From: Thiocystis violascens
GTDB taxonomy: Bacteria > Pseudomonadota > Gammaproteobacteria > Chromatiales > Chromatiaceae
DNA: 64,000 nt
Assembly (NCBI GenBank): GCA_020721065.1
Contig: DYNM01000003.1
Coordinates: forward strand, 107,175 to 171,174
Reading direction: 5' to 3'
Position numbers and translations under genes: made by a program. The first letter of the stretch is position 1; each line of letters opens with the position of its first letter. The notes beneath the pieces are model-generated. The model saw nothing but the letters and a program-made list of their open reading frames with translations. It was not told where the DNA came from and made no database searches. Shown here piece after piece: positions 38,403 to 46,827 of the stretch.

Positions 38403-38939
38403 ATGTTGACAGCAGTAGGTAGTTTGACCGCGATGGGCATCGCCCTCGGTGGTTTATTGGGAGTGGCGGCACGGTTGCTGGCGGTGGAGGAAGACCCGCT
38501 CGAACAGGAACTGCAAGCGATGTTGCCGGGGTCACAGTGCGGACAATGCGGCTTTGTCGGCTGTGCGCAGGCAGCAGTCGCGCTCGCCAAAGGTGAAGCG
38601 CCAGTGACGCTCTGTCCGCCCGGCGGCAAGGCAGTTGCCGAGCAGTTGGCAAAACGCCTCGGTGTATCGGTCGATCTCAGCGAGCACGCCGCGCAGGTGC
38701 CAATGTACGCGGTGATTGATGAGGCGCTGTGCATTGGCTGCACCCGCTGCGTCAAGGAGTGTTCAGTGGACGGCATCATCGGCACCAGCAAAATGATGCA
38801 CACCGTGTTGGCAGAAACCTGTCATGGCTGCGGCAAATGCGCTGAAGCCTGCCCAACTGAAGCCATCACGATGGTGGAGATTCCGCGCACTTTGGCAACT
38901 TGGCACTGGCCAAAACCCAACGCCAAACATATTCACTGA
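38403..38939 (+). CDS. rnfB: Electron transport complex subunit RnfB
   Basis: A 178-residue iron-sulfur subunit. An N-terminal membrane helix is followed by the Fe4 domain (GSQCGQCGFVGC and LCPPGG) and two ferredoxin-type motifs: CIGCTRCVKECSVDGI and CHGCGKCAEACPTEAI. The first has Ser where most relatives have Pro after the fourth Cys. It is the likely entry or exit point for ferredoxin electrons. GGAGG precedes the ATG. It is followed by a terminator-like hairpin rather than by immediate coupling to rnfC. Confidence 0.96.
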   Translation: MLTAVGSLTAMGIALGGLLGVAARLLAVEEDPLEQELQAMLPGSQCGQCGFVGCAQAAVALAKGEAPVTLCPPGGKAVAEQLAKRLGVSVDLSEHAAQVPMYAVIDEALCIGCTRCVKECSVDGIIGTSKMMHTVLAETCHGCGKCAEACPTEAITMVEIPRTLATWHWPKPNAKHIH

Positions 38940-38947
38940 TATTCAAA

Positions 38948-38994
38948 TCCCTCCTGCCGTGCTGTGAACTCAGCTCGGCAGGAGGGATTTTTTT
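38948..38994 (+). terminator. Terminator-like hairpin within the rnf operon
   Basis: TCCCTCCTGCCG at 38948-38959 pairs perfectly with CGGCAGGAGGGA at 38976-38987, followed by seven T residues. The 16-base loop can extend the stem (GCTG with CAGC). It has every feature of an intrinsic terminator, yet lies between rnfB and rnfC, 17 bases before the rnfC ATG. Confidence 0.85.
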
Positions 38995-39011
38995 GTGGGA
39001 GCGATCAAGCG

Positions 39012-40463
39012 ATGAAACTTTTTCCAATCCGGGGTGGCATCCATCCCGACTATCACAAAGAACTCAGCGGCGAGTGCGCGATTGAAACCTTGCCACTGCC
39101 AACGCGGTTGTATTTGCCGGTGCAGCAGCACATCGGAGCGCCAGCCGAGATTCTGGTCAGCGAAGGTGAAACGGTGAAAAAAGGGCAGCTTATCGCCCGC
39201 CGTCAGGGGCAGATTTCCGCTCCGCATCACGCGCCCACCTCCGGCACCGTGATCGCCGTCACCGAAGTGCCCGCGCCGCATCCGTCGGGTTTGTCGCAGT
39301 TGACCGTCGTGTTGGAACCCGACGGGCATGATGAATGGGTGACGACGCTGCCAGAACCCATCGCCGATCCGTTTGCGGTGCCAGCGGAAGTGCTCGCCGA
39401 GCGCGTTGCTGACTGCGGCATCGTCGGCATGGGCGGCGCGACCTTTCCGTCCGCCGTCAAGCTCCAGCTCGGCATTCGTCACCGCATCGACACGCTGTTG
39501 ATTAACGGCGCGGAGTGCGAGCCGTATCTGACCTGCGATGACCGCCTGATGCGTGAACACGCTGATGAAATCATCGACGGGGCGCGGATCATGGCGTATG
39601 CGCTCGGCGCGGGGCGGATCGTGATTGGGATTGAGGAAAACAAACCGCAGGCGATTGCCGCGATCACGGTCGCAGCGACGGCGTTTCCGCAGCTTGAAAT
39701 TGCGGCGCTGCCGGTGAAATATCCGATGGGTTCGGAACGGCATTTAACCTTAGCAATCACGGGCTTAGAAACGCCAGCGCGTAAATTGACGGCGGATTTG
39801 GGCGTGGTGGTTCACAACGTGGCGACGGCTCGCGCTGTGTATCAAGCGGTGCGGTTTGGACGTCCGTTGATTACTCGTGTCGTCACCGTCAGCGGCGAGG
39901 GCATTCGCACTCCCAAAAATATCGAGGCACCAATTGGAACGCAGGTGAATGATTTGATTGCATTTTGTGGCGGCTTCGCGCAGCGCCCGGAGCGGATCAT
40001 TCAAGGTGGACCGATGATGGGCACGCCGCTGCCAAATCTGGACGTGCCGGTGGTCAAGGGCACGTCGGGCATTTTGGCGCTCACCGCTGCCGAAATTAAC
40101 GACCGTCCGTCTGATCCGTGCATTCGCTGCGGTTCGTGCGTGAACATTTGCGCCTGCGGACTGACGCCGGTGGAGCTGGCGGCGCGGATTCGTCACGACG
40201 ATTTGGAAGGCGCTACCAAGCTCGGTTTGCTGGACTGCGTGTCGTGCGGCAGTTGCTCGTGGGTGTGCCCGTCGCACATTCCGCTGGTGCATTATTTCAA
40301 TTACGCCAAGGGCGCACTCGCTGCGCAAGATCGGGAGCAACGCAAATTGGAGCGTACCAAGACGCTGGTGGAAGCTAATACAGCGCGGCAGGAACGTTTA
40401 GCGGCACAACGCGCTGCTGCGCGTAAACCCAAAGCTGCGCCCGGCGGTGAGGTGTCAGCATGA
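39012..40463 (+). CDS. rnfC: Electron transport complex subunit RnfC
   Basis: A 483-residue peripheral subunit that binds FMN and NADH. It begins MKLFPIRGGIHPDYHKELS and has a barrel-sandwich segment, the NADH/flavin region (VGMGGATFPSAVKL, NGAECEPYLTCDDRLM) and two 4Fe-4S motifs (CIRCGSCVNICACG and CVSCGSCSWVCPS). The longest frame begins with GTG at 38964 inside the preceding hairpin; the ATG at 39012 is the family start, with GGGAG about ten bases upstream. It lacks the long Ala/Lys repeat tail of the E. coli protein. Four-base overlap with rnfD. Confidence 0.96.
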   Translation: MKLFPIRGGIHPDYHKELSGECAIETLPLPTRLYLPVQQHIGAPAEILVSEGETVKKGQLIARRQGQISAPHHAPTSGTVIAVTEVPAPHPSGLSQLTVVLEPDGHDEWVTTLPEPIADPFAVPAEVLAERVADCGIVGMGGATFPSAVKLQLGIRHRIDTLLINGAECEPYLTCDDRLMREHADEIIDGARIMAYALGAGRIVIGIEENKPQAIAAITVAATAFPQLEIAALPVKYPMGSERHLTLAITGLETPARKLTADLGVVVHNVATARAVYQAVRFGRPLITRVVTVSGEGIRTPKNIEAPIGTQVNDLIAFCGGFAQRPERIIQGGPMMGTPLPNLDVPVVKGTSGILALTAAEINDRPSDPCIRCGSCVNICACGLTPVELAARIRHDDLEGATKLGLLDCVSCGSCSWVCPSHIPLVHYFNYAKGALAAQDREQRKLERTKTLVEANTARQERLAAQRAAARKPKAAPGGEVSA

Positions 40464-41566
40464 GTCAGGCTGCAACTGCAACGATCAGCGGGCCGTTTGC
40501 GCACAACACCAACACGGTGCAGCGCACCATGTTTACGGTGGTGCTGGCGCTGTCACCAGCGACGCTGTTTAACCTGTATCTCTTTGGTTGGCCGTCAATT
40601 TTTCTCTTCGCCGTCACCATCGGCGCGTGTCTCGCCACCGAAGCGATCAGCCTGTTACTGGCGGGACGTCCGCTGTGGCGCACCTTGACGGATGGTTCGG
40701 CAATTCTGACTGGCTGGCTGTTGGCGATGACGCTGCCACCTTGGGCTCCGTGGTGGATTGGCGTGCTCGGCGCAGTGATCGCCATTCCCTTGTCAAAACA
40801 AGCGTTTGGCGGTCTCGGTCAAAATCTGTTCAATCCGGCGATGGTGGCGCGAGTGGCGCTGCTGGTGTCATTTCCGGTGGTGATGACGGCATGGATTGCG
40901 CCGCATCCGTTGTTTTCTGACCACTCGCCCAGTGTGCAGCAATCCGTCGCCATCACTTTTGGTGGTGAAATGCCCGACGGCGTGACCGCAGCGACGGCAC
41001 TGGGTTATGTCAAAACGGAATTGTCGCGGGGCGTACCGGTGGCGGAATCGCTGACCGAATACGGGCGCGACACCACGCTGACCTACACGCCCGATCTGAT
41101 GGATTTGGCGACTGGCTATAAACCGGGCAGCCTGGGCGAAACTTCGGCAGTGCTGATTTTGCTGGGCGGACTGTATTTGATGCGGCGGCGGATCATCACT
41201 TGGCACATTCCCGTGACGGTGTTGGGAACGCTGTTTGTGATGGGCACGATCTTTAACTTGGTTGATTCCAGCCGCTTTGCGCCGGGCTTATTTCACGTCT
41301 TTTCGGGCGCAGCATTTCTCGGTGCCTTTTTCATTGCCACCGATTACGTCACCTCGCCCGTGTCGGAAAAAGGACAAATCATCTTCGGTATTGGTGTGGG
41401 ATTACTGACATGGGTGATCCGCACCTTCGCTGGCTATCCCGAAGGCATGGCATTTGCGGTATTACTGATGAATTCAGTCACACCGATTATTGATCAATAC
41501 ACCCGTCCGCGTTTATTCGGTCGCACCCGCAAGGGCGAACCATTGCCAATTAAGGTGTCACCATGA
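40460..41566 (+). CDS. rnfD: Electron transport complex subunit RnfD
   Basis: A 368-residue integral membrane flavoprotein with about ten helices. GPFAHNTNTVQRTMF opens the protein, and LGQNLFNPAMVARV is typical. The motif DGVTAATALGY carries the Thr expected to hold covalent FMN. It overlaps both rnfC and rnfG by four bases. Confidence 0.96.
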   Translation: MSQAATATISGPFAHNTNTVQRTMFTVVLALSPATLFNLYLFGWPSIFLFAVTIGACLATEAISLLLAGRPLWRTLTDGSAILTGWLLAMTLPPWAPWWIGVLGAVIAIPLSKQAFGGLGQNLFNPAMVARVALLVSFPVVMTAWIAPHPLFSDHSPSVQQSVAITFGGEMPDGVTAATALGYVKTELSRGVPVAESLTEYGRDTTLTYTPDLMDLATGYKPGSLGETSAVLILLGGLYLMRRRIITWHIPVTVLGTLFVMGTIFNLVDSSRFAPGLFHVFSGAAFLGAFFIATDYVTSPVSEKGQIIFGIGVGLLTWVIRTFAGYPEGMAFAVLLMNSVTPIIDQYTRPRLFGRTRKGEPLPIKVSP

Positions 41567-42219
41567 CGTTTGATGTAAAAGCAATTCCATTGGTTGCTAA
41601 TTTTAACCAGATGATGGCGCAGCGCGAAGGCGCGATGGTTCACGGCATCATTTTGGGGATTTTCTGTCTTGGGTTTGGAATTTTTCTGGCATTGACCGAA
41701 TTGGCAACGCACAATTCTATTGCAGATCGTGCAATGGAAGATCGCCAAAATTCACTCGGTCAAGTCATTCCAAAAACGATTCACGACAATAACCCGGTGC
41801 TCGATACGCTGACCTTAAAAGATGATGAAGGTGAGGATTTACTCATCTATCGGGCGCGTCAAAACGGGCAAGTGACCGGCGTAGCGTATGAAGTACACGG
41901 TTCCGGTTATGCGGGGCGGATGAAGTTCATGCTCGGTGTTGATGCGGAAGGGAAGGTATTAGGTGTTCGCGCTTTAAGCCACAAAGAAACACCCGGCTTA
42001 GGTGACAAGATCGAAACCAAAAAAGGCGATTGGATTTTACAATTCGTTGGCTTATCCATTGGCAATCCACCATTGGAAAAATGGAAAGTAAAGAAAGATG
42101 GTGGAAAATTTGATCAATTCACCGGCGCAACCATCACTCCGCGTGGCACCATTAACGCGATTCGCAGCGGATTAGAATTTTTTGCTGCCAATCGGGCGCA
42201 ATTATTGGAGGTGAAATAA
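41563..42219 (+). CDS. rnfG: Electron transport complex subunit RnfG
   Basis: A 218-residue single-pass protein with a periplasmic FMN-binding domain. Visible motifs are GYAGRMKFMLGVDAEGKVLGVRALSHKETPGLGDKI and FTGATITPRGT, whose second Thr carries FMN by phosphoester bond. It overlaps rnfE by one base. Confidence 0.96.
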   Translation: MTFDVKAIPLVANFNQMMAQREGAMVHGIILGIFCLGFGIFLALTELATHNSIADRAMEDRQNSLGQVIPKTIHDNNPVLDTLTLKDDEGEDLLIYRARQNGQVTGVAYEVHGSGYAGRMKFMLGVDAEGKVLGVRALSHKETPGLGDKIETKKGDWILQFVGLSIGNPPLEKWKVKKDGGKFDQFTGATITPRGTINAIRSGLEFFAANRAQLLEVK

Positions 42220-42893
42220 TGGCAACTCCGAGTTATGGGCGCATTGCCCGCGATGGGTTATGGGATAACAACGGCGTTATTGCGATGTTATTGGGCATGT
42301 GCCCAACAATGGCAATGACCACCAGCGCCACCAATGGCTTAGGCATGGGATTGGCGACCGCAGTGGTGATGGCGGCATCCAATTTTATGGTGGCAGCTTC
42401 GCGCAATTACATTACCCGCGAAGTGCGCATTCCGGTTTACATTTTAATTGTGGCTGCGAATGTGACTTTTGTGGATTTAACCATGAATGCGTGGATGCAC
42501 GAGTTGTATAAAGTGTTGGGATTATTCATTCCCTTGATCGTGTCTAACTGTTTACCGCTGGCGCGATTAGAATCCTTTGCATCAAAAGAACCAGTGATGC
42601 CGGCGTTAATGGATGGCATCTTTATGGGTTTAGGATTTACGCTGGCATTAACGTTAATTGGTGCTATTCGTGAAATCACGGGCGCAGGAACTTTATTTGC
42701 CGATGCGTCGTTATTATTGGGACCAGCATTTAAGTTTATGGAAATGCGCATCATGCCAGCAGATATGGGCGTGTTGATGATGATTTTGCCGCCGGGCGGA
42801 TTCTTGGTGACTGGCTTTGTGGTGGTCGGCAAACGCCTGATTGACATCCGCACTGGTAAGGGCATCCAGATGTCTGGTGCGCACAGCGTGTGA
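42219..42893 (+). CDS. rnfE: Electron transport complex subunit RnfE
   Basis: A 224-residue six-helix subunit homologous to RnfA. GLWDNNGVIAMLLGMCPTMAMTTSATNGLGMG and FIPLIVSNCLPLARLESFASK hold the two cysteines that complete the intramembrane [2Fe-2S] cluster with RnfA. It is followed after ten bases by rnfH. Confidence 0.97.
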   Translation: MATPSYGRIARDGLWDNNGVIAMLLGMCPTMAMTTSATNGLGMGLATAVVMAASNFMVAASRNYITREVRIPVYILIVAANVTFVDLTMNAWMHELYKVLGLFIPLIVSNCLPLARLESFASKEPVMPALMDGIFMGLGFTLALTLIGAIREITGAGTLFADASLLLGPAFKFMEMRIMPADMGVLMMILPPGGFLVTGFVVVGKRLIDIRTGKGIQMSGAHSV

Positions 42894-42903
42894 GGATAAA
42901 GTG

Positions 42904-43191
42904 ATGAAAGTCAATGTGATTTATGCGCAAGCCAAGCGGCAATTGGCGTTGACAGTGGAAGTGCCTGATGGGGCAACGGTGCAGGAGGCGATTGAGCATT
43001 CTGGCGTGTTGACGCGCTGCCCGGAGGTTGATTTGGAACAGCAAAAGGTGGGAATTTTTGGCAAGGTTACGGCGCTGACGACGGTAGTCAGCGATGGTGA
43101 TCGGGTGGAAATTTATCGCCCGTTAATCGCGGATCCAAAGGCAATGAAAAATCGCACTAAAACCGACAGTGCAGCCGCTGCGCAATCTTAA
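42904..43191 (+). CDS. rnfH: RnfH family ubiquitin-like protein
   Basis: A 95-residue protein with a beta-grasp core (MKVNVIYAQAKRQLALTVEVPDGATVQEAIEHSG, VGIFGKVTALTTVVSDGDRVEIYRPL), typical of RnfH. The family is found with rnf or with the ratA-type toxin; its role is unclear. The frame opens earlier within rnfE, but the ATG at 42904 gives the family start; the GTG directly before it is an alternative. Confidence 0.93.
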   Translation: MKVNVIYAQAKRQLALTVEVPDGATVQEAIEHSGVLTRCPEVDLEQQKVGIFGKVTALTTVVSDGDRVEIYRPLIADPKAMKNRTKTDSAAAAQS

Positions 43192-43210
43192 TTTGAGTAG
43201 CATTTGAATT

Positions 43211-43249
43211 AAAAAAAGCCGCCTTCAATATACTGAAGGCGGCTTTTTT
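43211..43249. terminator. Bidirectional terminator between rnfH and surE
   Basis: Seven A residues, a ten-base stem (GCCGCCTTCA with TGAAGGCGGC), a six-base loop and six T residues. It serves both convergent units. Confidence 0.93.
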
Positions 43250-43290
43250 ATTGAGCGATTGACTGTGCAATGAACACATCAACTTTTTAA

Positions 43291-44040
43291 TTAGGAAACT
43301 CCCATTAACCAACTGCCTAAAGTTGGTAAAGCGGCATAGCGCGTGAGATCAACTTGCAGCGGTGTGATTGATACGAATCCATTGCGCACCGCGTCAAAAT
43401 CAGTGCCCACACCCGCATCTTGTTCTGGTCCCGCCGGTCCAATCCAATAAATACGCTGCCCACGCGGGTCTTGCGTCATCACCAGCGGTTCGGCCTTATG
43501 CCGATTGCCTAACCGAGTGGCCACAAAACCGCTTAATTCATCAAACGGACAATCGGGTACATTGACATTCAAAATGATGCTTGGCTCCAGCGGCTGTTCA
43601 CGCAGGCGTTGCACCAGTGCCACCGCCACTCGCGCTGCCGTTGCCAAATGCTGCGGCGCGTGCGAGGCGATGGAGATCGCCATCGCGGGTAAACCTAAAA
43701 ACCGCCCTTCCGTTGCTGCTGCGACCGTTCCCGAATAAATCACGTCATCGCCGAGATTCGGGCCGTGATTGATGCCTGCTACGACGATGTCCGGCTCGAT
43801 ATCTGACAGCCCGGTGAGTGCGAGATGAACGCAATCGGTCGGGGTGCCGTTCACGCGCATGAACCCGTTGGGCATCCGACTGGCGCGTAATGGCACATCC
43901 AGCGTGAGTGAATTACTCGCGCCGCTGCGATCCCGATCTGGCGCGACGACGATCACCTGTCCGAGCACCCGCAGCGCCTCTACCAACGCGATCAAGCCCG
44001 GTGATTGATACCCGTCATCGTTGCTCACCAGAATCTTCAT
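43291..44040 (-). CDS. surE: 5'/3'-nucleotidase SurE
   Basis: SurE removes phosphate from nucleotides and short polyphosphate. The 249 residues begin [15 protein letters not shown] (metal-binding Asp pair), with [25 protein letters not shown] and [27 protein letters not shown], all catalytic loops. It is usually followed by pcm; here the rnf terminator follows. It lies 51 bases after rplS on the same strand. Confidence 0.97.
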   Translation of the reverse strand: MKILVSNDDGYQSPGLIALVEALRVLGQVIVVAPDRDRSGASNSLTLDVPLRASRMPNGFMRVNGTPTDCVHLALTGLSDIEPDIVVAGINHGPNLGDDVIYSGTVAAATEGRFLGLPAMAISIASHAPQHLATAARVAVALVQRLREQPLEPSIILNVNVPDCPFDELSGFVATRLGNRHKAEPLVMTQDPRGQRIYWIGPAGPEQDAGVGTDFDAVRNGFVSITPLQVDLTRYAALPTLGSWLMGVS

Positions 44041-44091
44041 CGCTTAATCCGCTTCAAAATTAAGAAGTTAGGTAGAAGGCGCAGTGACACG

Positions 44092-44436
44092 TTAAATCTT
44101 CTCGCGGATCCGCGCTGCCTTGCCGGTCAAGCCGCGCAAGTAATACAACTTGGCGCGGCGCACGTCGCCCTTGCGCTTCACTTCAATCCCACCAATCGCT
44201 GGGCTGTAGGTTTGAAACACGCGCTCAACGCCTTCGCCGTGTGACATTTTGCGCACCGTAAAGGCGGAATTCAGCCCACGTTTACGAATGGCAATCACGA
44301 TGCCTTCAAACGCCTGCAACCGCTCACGGTTGGCTTCTTTCACCTTGACCTGCACGACAACGGTGTCGCCGGGCGCGAAGTTGGGCACTTCACGGGTCAT
44401 CTGTTCTTGTTCAAGTGCGCGAATAATGTTGCTCAT
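44092..44436 (-). CDS. rplS: 50S ribosomal protein L19
   Basis: A 114-residue protein at the 30S-50S interface. [28 protein letters not shown] and [21 protein letters not shown] are typical, with the C-terminal basic part [21 protein letters not shown]. It is the last gene of rpsP-rimM-trmD-rplS. Confidence 0.98.
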   Translation of the reverse strand: MSNIIRALEQEQMTREVPNFAPGDTVVVQVKVKEANRERLQAFEGIVIAIRKRGLNSAFTVRKMSHGEGVERVFQTYSPAIGGIEVKRKGDVRRAKLYYLRGLTGKAARIREKI

Positions 44437-44445
44437 AAATTTCCC

Positions 44446-45207
44446 TCAGCTTTTTGTAGTTAGCGCCAAATCGTGGTGATAAACCGCTATAAATTCATCG
44501 AGTAACGCTTGCTCAGTCGCAGTCACTCCCCGCCGCTGCAATAAATCGGGACGGCGCAACCAAGTGCGACCGAGTGCTTGGCGCAGCCGCCACCGTGCGA
44601 TTGCGGCATGATCGCCGCCGAGCAACACCGATGGCACTGCGTCACCATCGAGCTGCTCCGGGCGGGTGTAGTGCGGGCAATCTAACAGCCCATTGACGTG
44701 CGAATCTTGTTGCGCGGATTCCGCGTGACCGAGTACGCCCGGCAACAGCCGAATCACGGCATCCATCACCACCAACGCCGGCAGTTCACCGCCGCTTAAA
44801 ACGTAATCTCCAATCGACCATTCCTCGTCAACGTGCGCAGTCAGCAACCGCTCATCGACGCCTTCATAGCGCCCCGCCACAAGAATCCAGCCCGGCTGCG
44901 CGGCAATCGCAGCAATTGCCGCGTGATTGAGTAAGCGACCTTGCGGCGATAAATACGCCACCCGACTGGCTGGTGCCGCAGCGCGAGCCGCGCTAATCGC
45001 AGCACGCAACGGCTCCACCTTCATCACCATCCCCGGCCCGCCGCCGTAAGGTCGATCATCGACGGTGCGATGGATGTCCGACGTGAAATCACGCGGATTC
45101 CACAGCGCCAGCTCAACCAGCCCACGCGAGAAAGCGCGACCGGTGACACCTTGAGCGACTGGCACCTGAAACAACTCGGGGAATAAAGTGATGATGTCAA
45201 AGCGCAT
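44446..45207 (-). CDS. trmD: tRNA (guanine-N1-)-methyltransferase
   Basis: TrmD methylates G37 of tRNAs and prevents frameshifting. The 253-residue protein has the N-terminal [47 protein letters not shown] and the knot motif [22 protein letters not shown]. The frame opens with a TTG at 45234; the ATG at 45207 is the family start. Confidence 0.97.
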   Translation of the reverse strand: MRFDIITLFPELFQVPVAQGVTGRAFSRGLVELALWNPRDFTSDIHRTVDDRPYGGGPGMVMKVEPLRAAISAARAAAPASRVAYLSPQGRLLNHAAIAAIAAQPGWILVAGRYEGVDERLLTAHVDEEWSIGDYVLSGGELPALVVMDAVIRLLPGVLGHAESAQQDSHVNGLLDCPHYTRPEQLDGDAVPSVLLGGDHAAIARWRLRQALGRTWLRRPDLLQRRGVTATEQALLDEFIAVYHHDLALTTKS

Positions 45208-45243
45208 GGCAACAATCAGTGACCGAGATGACAAACAATGCCG

Positions 45244-45753
45244 TTAAAAATCAGGGTCCCACGCGACTTCGATCTGGTGGCGGACAAAATCGACATCCTT
45301 GATGACCTCGCCCCACACGAACGGCAGCAGATGTTCGCGTTCGCCTTTGATGACCAGCACGTCGTTAGCGCCAGTCGCAAACAGATGATCGACGACTCCG
45401 AGCGTGACGCCAGTGGTCGTGACCACCGTCAAACCTTCCAAATCAATCCAATAAAACTCATCTGCTTGCGGTGGCGGCAATTGCTCCCGCAGCACCGCAA
45501 TCTCACTGCCCACCAATTGCGCGGCAGCGTCGCGGTCGTCACAACCGTCAAGCCGCACGATCATTCCTTTTCCGTGCAGTTTGCGTTCTGCCACCCTGCG
45601 TACCTGCGCTTGCGCACCGATCAGCCACGGTGAATAACTGAGAATGCCTTCACGCGGGGCGGTGTCAGACAACACCTTCACCCAACCTTTCAGACCATAA
45701 ACGCCCGCGATGCGACCGAGAACGATGCGGTTTTGAGGGGTCGGGGTGGACAT
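45244..45753 (-). CDS. rimM: 16S rRNA processing protein RimM
   Basis: A 169-residue 30S maturation factor that binds S19. The N-terminal VLGRIAGVYGLKGWVKVLS and the PRC-barrel part (YWIDLEGLTVVTTTGVTLGVVDHLFATGANDVLVIKG, LLPFVWGEVIKDVD) are typical. It lies between rpsP and trmD. Confidence 0.96.
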   Translation of the reverse strand: MSTPTPQNRIVLGRIAGVYGLKGWVKVLSDTAPREGILSYSPWLIGAQAQVRRVAERKLHGKGMIVRLDGCDDRDAAAQLVGSEIAVLREQLPPPQADEFYWIDLEGLTVVTTTGVTLGVVDHLFATGANDVLVIKGEREHLLPFVWGEVIKDVDFVRHQIEVAWDPDF

Positions 45754-45762
45754 TAGAATGAA

Positions 45763-46026
45763 TTAAGCCGCTGCTGCTGCCGCATCACGCGCAGCTTGTT
45801 TCAACAACTGTTTGGCGCGATCCGTCGGTTGTGCGCCCTGACGAATCCAATGATCAGCGCGTTCGCGGTCAATTCGCAGTGGAATTTCACCACCACGCGC
45901 ATTGGGATTGAAAAAACCTAAACGTTCAATATAACGACCATCGCGCTTGGCACGAATGTCAGCAACGACGATTTGATAAAAAGGGTTCTTTTTAGAACCC
46001 CCACGCGATAAACGAATCGTGACCAT
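45763..46026 (-). CDS. rpsP: 30S ribosomal protein S16
   Basis: An 87-residue protein beginning [25 protein letters not shown], with [13 protein letters not shown] and the [20 protein letters not shown] segment. An alanine-rich tail ends it. AGGA precedes the ATG. The 144 bases upstream should hold the operon promoter, but I cannot assign boxes with confidence. Confidence 0.98.
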   Translation of the reverse strand: MVTIRLSRGGSKKNPFYQIVVADIRAKRDGRYIERLGFFNPNARGGEIPLRIDRERADHWIRQGAQPTDRAKQLLKQAARDAAAAAA

Positions 46027-46170
46027 AATGTTGTCCTAAAGTTCAGGCGGTGAATGGCGCGGCTGACCCGCAAATAAACGCGCCAATATACAGAATCTGT
46101 CAGAAAATAAAAGGTAAGCGCCACAGCGATCCCATTGACATTTACCGAATGCGCCAGCACGCCTTAGCAC

Positions 46171-46827
46171 TCACGGATCAAGCACTCCGGCAGGTTTTGT
46201 GCCCTGTTCCCGCTTCACTTGCTGCTTAAACGCTTCAATTTCTTGAATTAAATCCAGCGGAATTGGCGTCGGCGCTTCAATATCCGTTTCATCCATCGGC
46301 ATGACATCCGCGTCCAATTCCAGCTCCAACTTCGGATCAAGATTGGGATCGGGATAATCCACCGGCACCGGCGCAACGGGACGCGGCAGCGCGGGCGCTG
46401 GTTTCACCACCGGCGGCGGCACCGGCGTTTTCACCGCTGGCGGCGGCGCGGCGACTTCTTCACGAGGACTCACCGGCACACTCGGGCGCGGCTTGGGCGG
46501 CGGCGGAGCAATGAGATCGCCCCAACTTTCCTTTTCTGCTGGCAGATTCATTGGCGTGGGGAGTTCCACCGGCGGACTGAGTGGCGCGATTATTTCTACG
46601 GCAGGATGCGTTGCCAGCTCCGCTTTCTGCACGGGCGGCGGTGGTAAAAGTGGCGTTTTCCACAGCGCCACCACCAGCGCCGCACTCGCCACGCTCACCG
46701 CCAACCAGACCCAATGTTGCTGTGGCACCGGATCGCGCTCACGCTGCAACAGCCGTTCTAAACGTGGCACCTGTGTTCGTTCTCGCGCCAGTTGCGACCG
46801 TTTGAGCGCCTCAAGAATGTAGCTCAT
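46171..46827 (-). CDS. GspB/ExeB-like secretion protein
   Basis: A 218-residue inner-membrane protein. MSYILEALKRSQLARER is the family N-terminus; a helix at about 40-57 follows, then a very proline-rich periplasmic stretch (about 60-160) and an acidic C-terminus. GspB with GspA helps insert the secretin of type II secretion across the cell wall. Its ATG overlaps the stop of the GspA-like gene by four bases. The usual C-terminal GspB beta domain is not apparent, so this is a short form. Confidence 0.75.
   Translation of the reverse strand: MSYILEALKRSQLARERTQVPRLERLLQRERDPVPQQHWVWLAVSVASAALVVALWKTPLLPPPPVQKAELATHPAVEIIAPLSPPVELPTPMNLPAEKESWGDLIAPPPPKPRPSVPVSPREEVAAPPPAVKTPVPPPVVKPAPALPRPVAPVPVDYPDPNLDPKLELELDADVMPMDETDIEAPTPIPLDLIQEIEAFKQQVKREQGTKPAGVLDP

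Noticed and set aside
38970..39743. A 257-codon open frame on the minus strand inside rnfC
   Set aside because: Antisense to a well-conserved gene; product is Arg/His-rich and resembles no family.
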